Positions 23,859-33,236 of a stretch of 64,000 nucleotides of DNA are shown piece by piece. The first letter of the stretch is position 1. Every line of letters starts with the position of its first letter. A program made the position numbers and the translations under genes. Under the pieces are notes generated by a model, which saw only the letters and a list, made by a program, of their open reading frames with translations, ran no database searches and had not been told where the DNA came from. Origin of the DNA: Eleusine coracana subsp. coracana (taxonomy: Eukaryota; Streptophyta; Magnoliopsida; Poales; Poaceae); NCBI GenBank assembly GCA_032690845.1, contig CM064431.1, forward strand, positions 26,852,300 through 26,916,299. The letters run 5' to 3'.

Positions 23859-24997
23859 CCAACACCAACACCAACAACGACGTTGAAGACGATCATGATG
23901 AAGCAACGGTGTATAAGGCTGATGGCACCGTCGATAGATCAGCTACAAGGACCGCAAGGTTACGACGTCGTTTGCAACGTAACCCTCAAGGTATGGGTGG
24001 TTTCTAGAACCACAACCGTCGCACACAAGGTAACCATGCTCCAGATGACCCGTATGCTCAAATTAAGTTCTCAATTCCTTCGTTTTCGGGTCAGTACGAT
24101 GGTGATGCTTACCTTGATTGGGAAATGACGGTAGAACAAAAATTGAATGCCCACCTTGTTCCTGAACAACATAGAGTTAGACAAGCCACTAGTGAGTTTA
24201 AGGACTTTGCTATTGTTTGGTGGAGTGGTCTAGCTGCTGAAACCGATTTGCCTACTACTTGGGAAGAACTTAAGGTAGAAATGCGTGATCGTTTATTTCC
24301 TTCTTCTTTTTATAGAGAAATTCGTAATAAACTGCAGCGTTTAGATCAAGGAGATAAAACTGTTCAGGAATATTTTAGTGAGCTTCAGAAGGGTTTGATT
24401 CGTTGTGCTGTGGTTGAAAAAGTAGAGGATCAGATTTGCCGCTTTTATTCTGGTTTGAGAAAAGAAATTCAGGACATATTTGATTATAAAGAATTTTATA
24501 CCCTCAACCAGTGTTTCCAGTATGCTATGCTTGCAGAGAAAGAATCACAGGAACTTTTCCAGGCTTTTGAGGAGTACAGCAAGTCCAGGAATTTCTACTC
24601 ACCACGGCCGACGGGGACTTCGGGGCTGCCCAAGCCATCTTTCCGGCCGCCCCCACCAGCTAGTGTTGTTTCTGCAGCACCAAGATCAGCCCCTGCCTCT
24701 TCTACGCACTCAGGTAAAAATTCTGTGCAGGTACCAGCTAGTAGTGCCTCCTATGTTGCTTCGACGGGATGCACTACAGGGATTCAGTGCCACCGCTGCC
24801 ATGGTCTTGGCCATGTGCAGAAAGATTGCCCAAGTAGGCGGACATATGTGGCGACAGATGATGGCGGTTACATGAGCACCTCCGATGTGGAGGATGAGGA
24901 GGAGGATGTCGCTACCACCAACGGTGACCTCGTCCTTGGCGGCGGAGCTACCACGGGCTACATGAATATTATTGTGCAGCGTGTGCTTAGCACATAA
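23579..24997 (+). pseudogene. W gag (CRM type) with in-frame stops
   Basis: The ATG at 23579 (MSGSDGEG) fits CRM gag. A coiled-coil-like N-terminus is followed by a poly-Asn/Thr tract from a CAA-type triplet repeat at about 23813-23875. An in-frame TAG at 24005-24007 interrupts the frame, which otherwise continues: capsid domain DWEMTVEQKLNAHLVPEQHR at about 24120, FKDFAIVWW, LQRLDQGDKTVQEYFSEL, and a CCHC knuckle CHRCHGLGHVQKDC near 24790. A TAA at 24995-24997 separates it from the protease in the same frame. Both stops are compatible with CAG-to-TAG and CAA-to-TAA changes. The gene packages the element RNA in intact relatives. Confidence 0.87.
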
Positions 24998-25012
24998 ATC
25001 CAACAGCCCGAG

Positions 25013-27242
25013 ATGATGCAGCAACATAACTTGTTCCAGATTTTCTTCGTCATCAAGAACCGTCGAGCACGTGTCATCATTGATGGAGGAAGCTGCAACA
25101 ATTTGGTGAGTTCTGATGTGGTTAAGAAGCTTGATTTGACCACACGCCCATATCCACATCCATACTACATTCAGTGGTTAAATGACTCTAGAAAAGCTAA
25201 GGTAACACAAACTTGCAGAGTTCTTTTTTCCATTGGTTCCTATGTGGATTCTGTTGATTGTGATGTTGTACCCATGCAAGCTTGTTCACTTTTATTGGGT
25301 AGACCTTGGGAATTTGATAATGATGCTGTACGCCATGGTAAAAGTAATAAGTACACTTTTATGCATAAAGGAACTAAAATTACTTTGTTATCAATGACCC
25401 CTGCTGAAATTGTACAAGCTGATTTAGAACGAGCTGCTAGTTTGAAAAATAAAAGCCCTGAAATTCAGCAACCTGTTAATTCTGCTTCTACACCAAGTAA
25501 TGTTAATGATTCTTCAAGTTCTAAGGGTTCTGCAATTAAATTACAAGGTCGTTCATGTCTTGCCACAAAATCTGAGCTAGCTGAAATTTCTACTGATGAT
25601 ATTTGTTATGCTTTGATATGCAAACAAGCCTTGTTTTCGCTTGGTGATATTGCTTCTAGTGCTTTGCCTCCTGCTGTCACTAACCTTTTGCAGGAGTATG
25701 AGGATGTTTTCCCAGCTGAGATACCCCCGGGATTGCCACCTTTGAGAGAGATTGAGCATCAAATTGATTTGATTCCTGGTGCTACTTTACCAAACCGTGC
25801 TGCTTATAGGACCAACTCTGAGGAGACTAAGGAGATACAACGACAAGTCCAAGACCTTTTGGATCATGGGTATGTTCGTCAATCACTTAGTCCTTGTGCT
25901 GTTCCTGTACTTTTGGTTCCTAAGAAAGATGGTTCTTGGCGTATGTGTGTAGATTGTAGAGCCATTAATAACATTACTATTAGGTATCGTCATCCTATTC
26001 CTAGGCTAGAAGACATGCTTGATGAGTTATGTGGTGCTATAATTTTCACTAAAATTGATTTGCGTAGTGGCTACCATCAAATTAGAATGAAACTTGGAGA
26101 TGAATGGAAAACAACTTTCAAAACCAAATTCGGGTTGTATGAGTGGTTAGTAATGCCTTTTGGGTTGACTAATGCACCTAGTACTTTCATGCGTTTGATG
26201 AATGAGGTTTTAAGACCTTTTATTGGCAAATTTGTGGTTGTTTACTTTGATGATATCTTGATTTATAGCAAATCCATGGATGATCATATGATTCATTTGC
26301 GTGCTATTTTTGATGCTTTGCGAGTTGCACGTTTATTTGGTAACCTTGAGAAGTGCACCTTTTGCACGGATCGAGTCTCTTTTTTGGCTATGTTGTGACT
26401 CCACAGGGAATTGAGGTGGATGAGGCGAAGATTGAAGCCATAAAGAGCTGGCCTGTACCAAAAACTATCACACAGGTGAGGAGTTTTCTTGGTCTTGCAG
26501 GTTTCTATCGCCACTTTGTCAAAGGTTTCAGCACCATTGCTGCACCATTGCATGAGTTGACAAAGAAGGGCGTTGACTTCCATTTTGGTAAGGTACATCA
26601 TAGAGACGTGGCGTCATTGAAAAGATGAATGAAAAGTATAAAATTGCTGGTAGTAAGGGTAGAAAGGAAGTAAAGCTTGATGTAGGAGATTTAGTGTGGT
26701 TACAGTTAAGGAAGGATAGATTTCCAGAATTGAGAAAGTCTAAACTAATGCCTAGAGCTGATGGTCCATTCAAAATAATGGAGAAGATTAATGATAATGC
26801 ATACAAACTTGAGTTGCCTCCCGAGTTCGGGGTTAGTCCTACTTTTAACATTTCAGATTTGAAACCATACTTGGGAGAAGAGGATGAGCTCGAGTCGAGG
26901 ACGACTCTACTTCAAGATGGGGAGGATGATGAAGACATCACTCCTATAGATACACACAACACTCCTCCAAATCTGGACTTGCAAGGTCCAATGACTAGAG
27001 CTCGTGCACGACGACTAAATTTAGAGGTGAGCTCGTTCCTACGTTCTTCGCTATATGTTACTTTTGAGAATGGTTTGCTACCTAATGATTATTTTATGAT
27101 TAGAAACCATGGAGAGGACCAGGAGATGATGGGAGAAGGAGTTGGGAACGTGGAGGACCAGCAAGGGCTTGGAAGCCAAAGTGGAGGCCCAATCAAAACT
27201 GACTTCGAGTCTGTTTCGGAGCCCAGGACCAGTCTACACTAA
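25013..27242 (+). pseudogene. W pol (protease-RT, then integrase C-terminus), frameshifted and deleted
   Basis: The protease active-site segment is IIDGGSCNN (about residues 22-30). Reverse transcriptase motifs VPKKDGSWRMCVDCRAIN (about residue 300), KIDLRSGYHQIR and VVYFDDILIYSK (about residue 410) are intact. A 1-nt loss near 26385 shifts the frame, and the RT end continues in 26353-26628. At about 26590-26600 the sequence jumps from the RT/RNase H boundary to the end of integrase, so most of RNase H and the integrase zinc and catalytic domains are absent. The remaining tail (LDVGDLVWLQLRK, then NDNAYKLELP) continues into the 3' LTR and ends at 27242 with the CRM-specific CR motif. In intact CRM elements this tail is thought to direct insertion to CENH3 chromatin. 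Confidence 0.9.
26914..26926 (+). other. Polypurine tract of W
   Basis: AAGATGGGGAGGA lies immediately before the 3' LTR start TGATGAAGAC and within the pol reading frame, as in CRM elements. Confidence 0.85.
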
Positions 27243-27849
27243 AACAGTCGCCCAGGACGCATACGGACTCGGATTTGGATGTTCTACATATGCACGGAAA
27301 GATAAGGAGAAGACCTTTCCAATGCCGCCGGCCTCATGTCAAAATTCATCCGGAGTCATCGGGAATCATCAAAACAAGAGAGAGTCCGGAATCTGTGTCG
27401 GTGCTGCGTCGCCTATTTTTGGCCTTTGGGCTTTGTATCTAGTTGAGCCCAATTAGGGGCGCATCCAGAGGGTCTTGCACGACCCTAGGATCGTTATATA
27501 CAGCTGCCGCCGCACCATTAGGGTTTGGGTTTTGCTTAGATCAATTCTGTTCATAAACAGTTTCGCCGTTCATCGGTTTGTGAGACCCCAACTTCGAGAG
27601 TTTAATCATATATCTGCAATTGTGTTGCATTCTTCGTTGTTCTTGCTTGTGTTCTTGATTCACAGGCAGGGATTAGCCTTCTCGGCGAGGTCAATCGTCT
27701 TTGGACGGTTGATAACCAGAGGAGATGTCGTGCTGCGATTGCGGGGTTTAGAACGTGCTGTTCTGAAGCCGGATCGATTTGTGTGTCGCCTCTGATCAAA
27801 TCAACTTACCAAGAACCTTTCGGAAGATCGGGAACCCTTGTTCACATCA
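26927..27849 (+). repeat. W 3' LTR
   Basis: 923 bp, the same length as the 5' LTR. It starts TGATGAAGACATC, ends TTCACATCA, and is followed by GGTTC. Confidence 0.92.
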
Positions 27850-28383
27850 GGTTCAACTACAGTTACTTTTCTGCAACAACCTATTAAAAATCTTGGTTAA
27901 AGAATAGCATTGCAGCATAGAATTGATAGGTGCTTTTTATGCAAATATCAAATAAGTCCAGTCAGCCCCTTGCATATTAGGAGTCGTTTTAGTAAACCTT
28001 TTGGACGGGTAAGTCTTGCGGAGTATGCTAGATACTCAGGCTTTGCGATTATGTGGGTTTTTTTTTTAGATTTTTCTCAAGCTACTTATTGTGATTGTTG
28101 TAACAAAGTTGTGTGGGAAGGTGAGGAGCCCCAGAACTGGACCATTGAATGGGTCCCCAGCTCTCCTAACCAAGATGAGTGAGCCATTGCCTAGGGCCGG
28201 CATGGTTTACTTAGGTTCTACGTCGTGTTTTGTCGTATTTTTTTTCTGCCTCCGCATATTTATGTAATCTGAACAAAAAATATATGTATGGTAATGTGAC
28301 TAATATTGTATTATTATGCATTTAATGATGTATCTTTGTAAATGATGGACGTTCATGTGTGAACGCTATGTATGGTTACTTCG

Positions 28384-28605
28384 TTAATCATCTCCCGAGG
28401 CGATCCTGTACGGCACCTCTATATTTTGGTATAGGGTTGCGATATTAATGAAATTAGGTTCAAGAAGGTTCACATCCGCATCCAAATCATGGGTCACCAT
28501 CCATATCCTCGGATCAAGGGACTCCATGTAGGCTTGCATACGTTCCTTCCAATACCTATAGTCCTTCCCATCGAAAATGGGAACACTCCCCACCTTTCCC
28601 GGCAT
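28384..28605 (-). pseudogene. X gag, N-terminal part
   Basis: The start MPGKVGSVPIFDGKDYRYWK and YMESLDPRIW are typical of copia gag N-termini (DUF4219-like, GxNFxxWK region). The frame meets Z at 28384. Joining to 18558 across the TTAAT duplication gives NNAKAKNA in a frame displaced by one nucleotide, so a frameshift lies near this junction. The start codon lies about 40 nt from the primer site, as expected for the beginning of the element. Confidence 0.82.
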
Positions 28606-28644
28606 CCTTACTCAAGGCGGTGAAGCCTCAAAGTTGAGCACTTG

Positions 28645-28658
28645 GCTTTGATACCAAT
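28645..28658 (-). other. Primer-binding site of X
   Basis: Minus strand TTGGTATCAAAGCC directly follows the 5' LTR. It matches the initiator-methionine tRNA primer site TGGTATCAGAGC with one mismatch. Confidence 0.85.
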
Positions 28659-29444
28659 TGTAAGGACCGAACGCCTACCGAGAGGGGGGGGGGGTGAATC
28701 GGTAGATGACCACAAATTCGAATACTTCAATTTCACACCACTAGAACCCGACAAGCATTGCAACCTAAACAGTTCTAGTAGGCCAAGACCCTATGCATGC
28801 TAGTGTTCATGATGCAAAACAAAGCGCGGAAGCTAAACACACTAGCCTATGCAAGCCACAAGTCACCCTACCAACTAGAGCACATAATTGCGGAATAGTA
28901 AAGAGGGGGTCAAGGAATGCTCATAATTTTTTTTCCTGAGCTGTTGGAAGGATGGCGCCTTCCCCTACTCCTCGTTGGACCACTCCCGCCGGAGTCCTGG
29001 TCCCTCCCACCATCAAGTGGAGTTCTCGCACACGACCGCGCAATCACTCCCGGAGGGAAGATGCCACCAAGGCACAAGCTCGCCTCCCTCGAGAACTTGT
29101 CGGACTCTCGGAGCCGGCACGGGCGCTCATAACGATGCCTCTTTCACCAGCGGGCTCAAATCGTGTACAAACGTGTGATGGCCTTCACAACCGATCACGA
29201 TAGGCTCGATCACCGATACCTAACCGGTCTAGGTCTCACCATAGATCAAGAGTAACAACCTAGATCACACCCTCAAGGACACCCTAGCCTTAGATGTGCA
29301 AGATTGCTTCTTGTTACTCTTACTAGCACTCTCAAGATATCCAATATCCTCTCCTAGTGCTCTCCTCTTTTCCTCTTGGACCTTACCAAATGCTCTCAGG
29401 TATTCCACTGGCCAAGAGAGGTCTCCAAGACCCCAGCAACGAAG

Positions 29445-29451
29445 TTATATA
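29445..29451 (-). promoter_or_regulatory. TATA box of X 5' LTR
   Basis: Plus TTATATA, read TATATAA on the minus strand. It lies 55 bp from the first upstream palindrome. Confidence 0.65.
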
Positions 29452-29505
29452 GGCTTCCCACCTCCAACTAGCCGTTGCTCCATGAAATCAGCTTTCTGGA
29501 CCTAC

Positions 29506-29825
29506 GGACCGGACTGTACGGTCATTTCCAGACCGGACCATCCGGTCACTGCAATCCCGAGCTCCAACGGCTCTGCCCTGCTGAAAACCTGAACTGACGG
29601 GACCGTCCGGTCAGTGGACCGGACCGTCCGGTCCGTTTCTCTCTCCAGTCTAGAAACATTTCAGCGCTGGCTTCCTCACTGCCCAAGTCCCACTTCTACT
29701 GACCGGACCGTCCGGTCACTAGAACTTCCCAGACTTGGCAGTTTCCTCGCTGCTCGCTGTAGTCTCCGGATAAAACCACTTAGTGACCGTACAGTCCGGT
29801 CACCTCTGACCCCTTTGTCCGGTCA
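29506..29825. repeat. Full palindrome array in X 5' LTR
   Basis: Seven 19-bp near-palindromes form pairs 29506/29530 (24 bp), 29595/29616 (21 bp) and 29784/29807 (23 bp), plus a single exact copy at 29700. Corresponding slots with the same spacings exist in the LTRs at 62115-64000 and in O. Confidence 0.88.
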
Positions 29826-30309
29826 CTTCGTCCAGAAGCTGAAACTTGTTGTTCTCGCTTGACTTCGTTTCCCGGCTTCTCCAAACAGCTCCTTGTCTTC
29901 TCCACTGTCACCTAGTGCCTGTGATTTTACCGAACAACCTTACACATCACCGACTAGACATGATCTAAGAGAATGACCTAGACCCCCTTGATAGTCCGAT
30001 TTTTCCTATGGACTCAAAGCCCTAACAACTAGACAAGTGTTCCCAACACTTGCTCTATAGCTTGTACTTAGCTTCGATCCATCTCCATTAACCCTTGGAC
30101 TTCATCAAGCTCACCAAGCCTCTATGCTTGTGGTCATTGTCATCAATCGCCAAGTCAACCATCATCCATATGATTTATAGTAGAGATTAGTGAAGATTCC
30201 TATATAGACAACACTCGTGTAGATATTAGCCCATAATTTCATAGTTGTCATCTATCACCACAACATCCATACCTCAAATATTCCATCATCAATGGTCATG
30301 AAGCTTACA

Positions 30310-31251
30310 GACTTTCTCTCTCCATTCCAGAAATATTCCAGAGTTGCTTCCTCTCTGACCTGCGCTGATCCATATAGACCGGACAGTCTCATCTGTAGAC
30401 CGGACTGTCCGGTCTCTACGGACTCCAGCACAGACAGATTCCTTGCTGAGTCTACTCTCTGGATTATCTATTCTTCTAGTGATCGTACAGTCCGGTCTTC
30501 ACTGACCCCTCTGTTCGGTCACTTTGTCCAGAAGTTGTAACTCCTCGTCCTCGCTTGACTTCGTTTCCCGACTTCTTCAAACAGCTCCTTGACTTCTTCA
30601 CTGTCACCTAGTGCTAGTGATTTCACTGAGCATTCATGCACATCACCGACTAGACATGACCTAAGAGAAATGATCTAGACCCACTTGATAGTCCGGTTTT
30701 TCTTATGAACTCAAAGCCCTAACAACTAGACAAGTGTTTCTAACACTTGCTCTACAACTTGTCCTTACCTTTGAGCCATCTCCTTCAACCCTTGGACCCC
30801 ATCAAGCTCCATGCTTGTGGTTGTCATCAATCGTCAAGACAACCATCATTCATATGATTTGTAGTAGAATTTAGAGATGATTCCTGCATACACAACACTC
30901 ATGTAGATGTTAACCCACAATTTGTTAGTTGTCATCTATCACCAAAGGGAGTGTCTATTTTTTAGTTGATTGAAAATGGGGGTTTCTTTCAATCAACGCT
31001 TTTAGCACTTAGATCTAGATCCAATTAATACAAAAAGATAAAACTTTTCTATAGTCTATACATAACACTAATTAATATAAATAATCTTTTAAATAAAAAA
31101 TAACAAAAAAATTAAAAAAAATATCAAAAGAAATAACACTAAAAAGACCATCGATTGAAAAAATGCTACTTTTCAATCGTTTGAAAAGTAGCATTCCAGA
31201 TCACCAAAACATCCATACCTTGATCCAATCACCAATGGTCATGAAGCTTCA
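30310..31251 (-). mobile_element. Outer LTR 'O', right fragment
   Basis: Begins with the TSD GACTT and continues the LTR broken at 131. It has palindrome pairs at 30376/30397 (21 bp) and 30480/30503 (23 bp). It ends near GAAGCTTCA at 31251, where X-type LTRs end. No polypurine tract follows, so this is either the outer end of an element or a solo LTR. A MITE is inserted at 30947. Confidence 0.75.
30947..31199. mobile_element. Mutator-type MITE, 253 bp
   Basis: Flanked by perfect 9-bp duplications ATCACCAAA (30938-30946 and 31200-31208), the size made by Mutator-like transposases. The ends (GGGAGTGTCTA... and ...GTAGCATTCCAG) form a degenerate terminal inverted repeat that includes GATTGAAA. 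The X 5' LTR lacks this segment at the same position. Confidence 0.75.
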
Positions 31252-31905
31252 TGGAGTCTAAACGCGCAATCCCCTAGAACAAATTTATTAGTCGATAATC
31301 GAAACACCAATAGATAGATGCACAGAAAACGATAAAGAAATAGATAGAGGTGTATTAAAAAGAAAGAAAGTTGTATCGCTGACAATGTTAATTATTTTAA
31401 TAAAATTAAAAAGAGCTAAAGTGACAATTATTTTTTAACGGGGAAAGTAGCAGTACAAGAAAAGAACAATAAAACTCTGAGAACAATAACATGGTTGAAT
31501 ACTAATTATGATATATAAAATGGAAGCATAAGTTTTATTCGCAACGCGACTTGCTTTCTACGAAACCCAGACAGGGTGCCGTGGACAAGTTTCGCACAAG
31601 CGTGGCCGCGTCTGGCAGGCGTGTTCGTGCTGGGGAGGAGACAACTGACCTCCAGGAAGAGGGGCAGTGTCGTCATATCGTTCACCGTACTTGCAGAAAC
31701 AACCATTCGATCTGAATCCTCCTTTCCCTTTCTCCTTTCCATAAAGCAGAGCAGCCTCGTCTCCGTCGCTGCATTCCACCCGCCACGCCGAGCAGAAAGC
31801 CATGGCAACGGCGCCTTGGAGCGCCGCCTCGACACCACCGCGTCGCCAGGAGGAGCCCGAGCCGCCATCGAAGCCTCCGTGCCAGCACGCCGCGGCGCAA
31901 CCGGT
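31252..31905. other. Host flank upstream of G1
   Basis: AT-rich to about 31540, then GC-rich. An ORF open from 31576 in the frame of G1 exists, but the similarity to G2 begins only about 30 bp before the start codon at 31906. No clear TATA box was found. Confidence 0.4.
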
Positions 31906-32487
31906 ATGAAGACTCTGCTCCGCGCTCTGCCTCTGCTCGCCGTTCCCTTCCTTCCGCCGCCGGTGGCCGCTCTGGTCGCGCTCTCCTCCCTCGCGGCCCC
32001 TGTCGAAGCCTGGTTCGGGTCCGAGTCCGGCTGCTCCAAGCTGGCCCACCCCACCTGCGCCGTCTACCATTACGACAACGAGACCGGCCTCCTCAACCGG
32101 CGCCGCCCCGACCCCAGCCTCAACGCCATCTGCGACCACCCGCTCTGCGACCCCGACACATACAGACACATGTCTCTCCAGGCGCAGAAGCACGGCCGCG
32201 AGGATGACCCGCTCATGGTCTACTGCGTCGTCCGTGATCTCATCTACCCTTTCACGATCATCCCGTGGTTCAATGAATATGAGACCCACCTGCCCATCGA
32301 CGACCCTGCCGCCGCAGCAGCTTCCGGCGCCCGCGTCTGCTACGTCGAGCTCACGCACATGAGCTACAGGGAGGGCTACTACATCCGCTGCCCCAACCCG
32401 TACAAAGACGGCCGTCACTCGTCCTGCACCGTTAGTTCGTCCACTTTGTTAGATGTTCGCTTGAGTTGCTGTTCTAGTATCTGTTAG
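31906..32487 (+). CDS. G1: secreted eight-cysteine protein, family unknown
   Basis: The start at 31906 is chosen because it gives a classic signal peptide (MKTLLRALPLLAVPFLPPPV) ending near SSLAAPVEAW. The mature part has eight cysteines, in contexts ESGCSK, PTCAV, AICDH, PLCDP, VYCVV, RVCYV, IRCPN and SSCTV, all at positions matched in G2, which suggests four disulfide bonds. Conserved blocks are TCAVYHYDN and YREGYYIRCPN. After SSCT the sequence diverges from G2 exactly at a GT, ending 17 codons later at 32487. Either an intron begins here (donor CC|GTTAGT) or the end was replaced. About 193 codons as an uninterrupted frame. I do not recognise the family. The products probably enter the secretory pathway. 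Antisense ORFs over this GC-rich stretch are judged shadows. Confidence 0.65.
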   Translation: MKTLLRALPLLAVPFLPPPVAALVALSSLAAPVEAWFGSESGCSKLAHPTCAVYHYDNETGLLNRRRPDPSLNAICDHPLCDPDTYRHMSLQAQKHGREDDPLMVYCVVRDLIYPFTIIPWFNEYETHLPIDDPAAAAASGARVCYVELTHMSYREGYYIRCPNPYKDGRHSSCTVSSSTLLDVRLSCCSSIC

Positions 32488-32902
32488 TTGCTGTTCTAGC
32501 ATTTCTGTGCTGCAATGTCTTTATTCTTGCTCAAATCTCAAAGATTAACTGTTGTAGTGGCCATATGAAATGATCTATCTCTGGCTGGATCAGCTGAAAG
32601 ACAACGATGTATCAGAGTTCAAGTCATTTCTGTCAGAATTCACATGCTTCTTCAATTTATCGATAACTCCCCCCTTTTTTCAGTTAACATGATTCATATG
32701 CCAAAATTATTCCCTTGTGCCTGCCAAAAGTAATTGCTTCGCATTTCTATGGTTTAATTTTCTGCTTCCAGGTGTAACTATTCAGAGTAGTAGTAAGTGA
32801 TAGTAATATGGAGCATTGATTCTCGACTCCATGAGTTAGGAGTAATTTGTACTAGTAAAACATCAGTGCAACTGTTGATGTCCCTGCAGACTGTTTTTAC
32901 AT
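32488..32902. other. Stretch downstream of G1 without recognised genes
   Basis: Intron-like, T-rich sequence with several C/T tracts followed by AG (for example near 32770 and 32889). CAACTGTTGATGTCCCTGCAG near 32870-32890 recurs with one change beyond the MITE near 33260-33280. No convincing exon was found. Confidence 0.4.
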
Positions 32903-33228
32903 GAGCAGTTTTATGGTGTATATTACTATCAGTAATTTACTGATAGTAATTGTTAGGGTAGTAACATAATTAACATAATTATTTATATAATTACGTTGCA
33001 ATGCCACTAAGAGTAAAATAGAAAATTTCCTTCAAATTGCACTATCGGTAGTAACATAGTTAACACAATTATTTATTTTTTCCAGTACTACCCTAGTAAA
33101 ATCATTAATACTTTAAATTACTGGTGATAGGAGTAATAGGTGGATAACTAATCTAGACCATTGAATTTTAATTATCTTTTAATTACTACTAGTAATTATT
33201 AGTAGTAAAATGTACTGTAAAACTGCTC
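32903..33228. mobile_element. hAT-type MITE, 326 bp
   Basis: Terminal inverted repeats GAGCAGTTTTA/TAAAACTGCTC and perfect 8-bp duplications TTTTACAT (32895-32902 and 33229-33236) are typical of hAT elements. The interior is AT-rich with TACTA/TAGTA repeats and no coding capacity. Confidence 0.82.
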
Positions 33229-33236
33229 TTTTACAT

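Larger units (their letters stand above)
21427..27849 (+). mobile_element. CRM-clade centromeric gypsy element 'W', internally deleted
   Basis: Two 923-bp LTRs, a perfect TSD GGTTC (21422-21426 and 27850-27854), a primer-site remnant and a polypurine tract AAGATGGGGAGGA define the element. The gag (DWEMTVEQKLNAHLVPEQHR), the protease (IIDGGSCNN), the YFDD reverse transcriptase, and an integrase tail running into the 3' LTR with GPMTRARARRLNLEVSSFL are diagnostic of CRM elements. RNase H and most of integrase are deleted near 26590-26600. About 28 differences separate the LTRs (about 3%), nearly all transitions, so it is the youngest dated insertion here. Confidence 0.9.
18559..28383 (+). mobile_element. 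Long solo LTR 'Z' (Tekay/Del-like gypsy, inferred) carrying element W
   Basis: Starts TGTGACATCCC. The 5-bp repeats TTAAT at 18554-18558 and 28384-28388 flank it, and the X gag resumes at 28384. Without W it is about 3.4 kb. Its order of landmarks follows the 3.9-kb LTR at 34398: a GC-rich, CT-rich middle, ATTGAGGAAGTGCCATGAAT, ATGTAAATTGATTCGAAT, then an ACGGGTAAGTCTTGCGGAGTA-like block. Both are therefore the same family. No gag or pol belongs to Z. The right edge ends in TTCG rather than the expected CA, so this end may be mutated or truncated. The clade name is inferred from LTR length and the TGTGACA start. Confidence 0.72.
132..30309 (-). mobile_element. Composite copia-type LTR retrotransposon 'X' with nested insertions
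   Basis: X is bounded by two related LTRs (132-3350 and 28659-30309). It has a methionine-tRNA-type primer site next to the right LTR and a polypurine tract next to the left LTR, so it reads on the minus strand. Flanks GATTT and GACTT are a one-mismatch TSD. After subtracting the solo LTR at 1262, element Y and element Z with their TSDs, X is about 9.5 kb with LTRs of 1648 and 1651 bp. It encodes a SIRE/Maximus-like gag and a separate ORF near its 3' end, but I see no protease, integrase, reverse transcriptase or RNase H. It therefore looks non-autonomous. The SIRE-like assignment rests on the gag and is inference. Confidence 0.85.
28659..30309 (-). repeat. X 5' LTR
   Basis: 1651 bp, TGTAAGGACC to GCTTACA in plus coordinates. 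It contains an 11-G run at about 28684, a minus-strand TATA at 29445-29451, and U3 palindromes starting at 29506, 29530, 29595, 29616, 29700, 29784 and 29807. The copy at 29700 is the exact consensus. Confidence 0.9.

Noticed and set aside
31506..32418. Antisense ORFs of 182 and 286 aa over G1
   Set aside because: GC-rich shadow frames. Conservation with G2 lies on the plus strand only.
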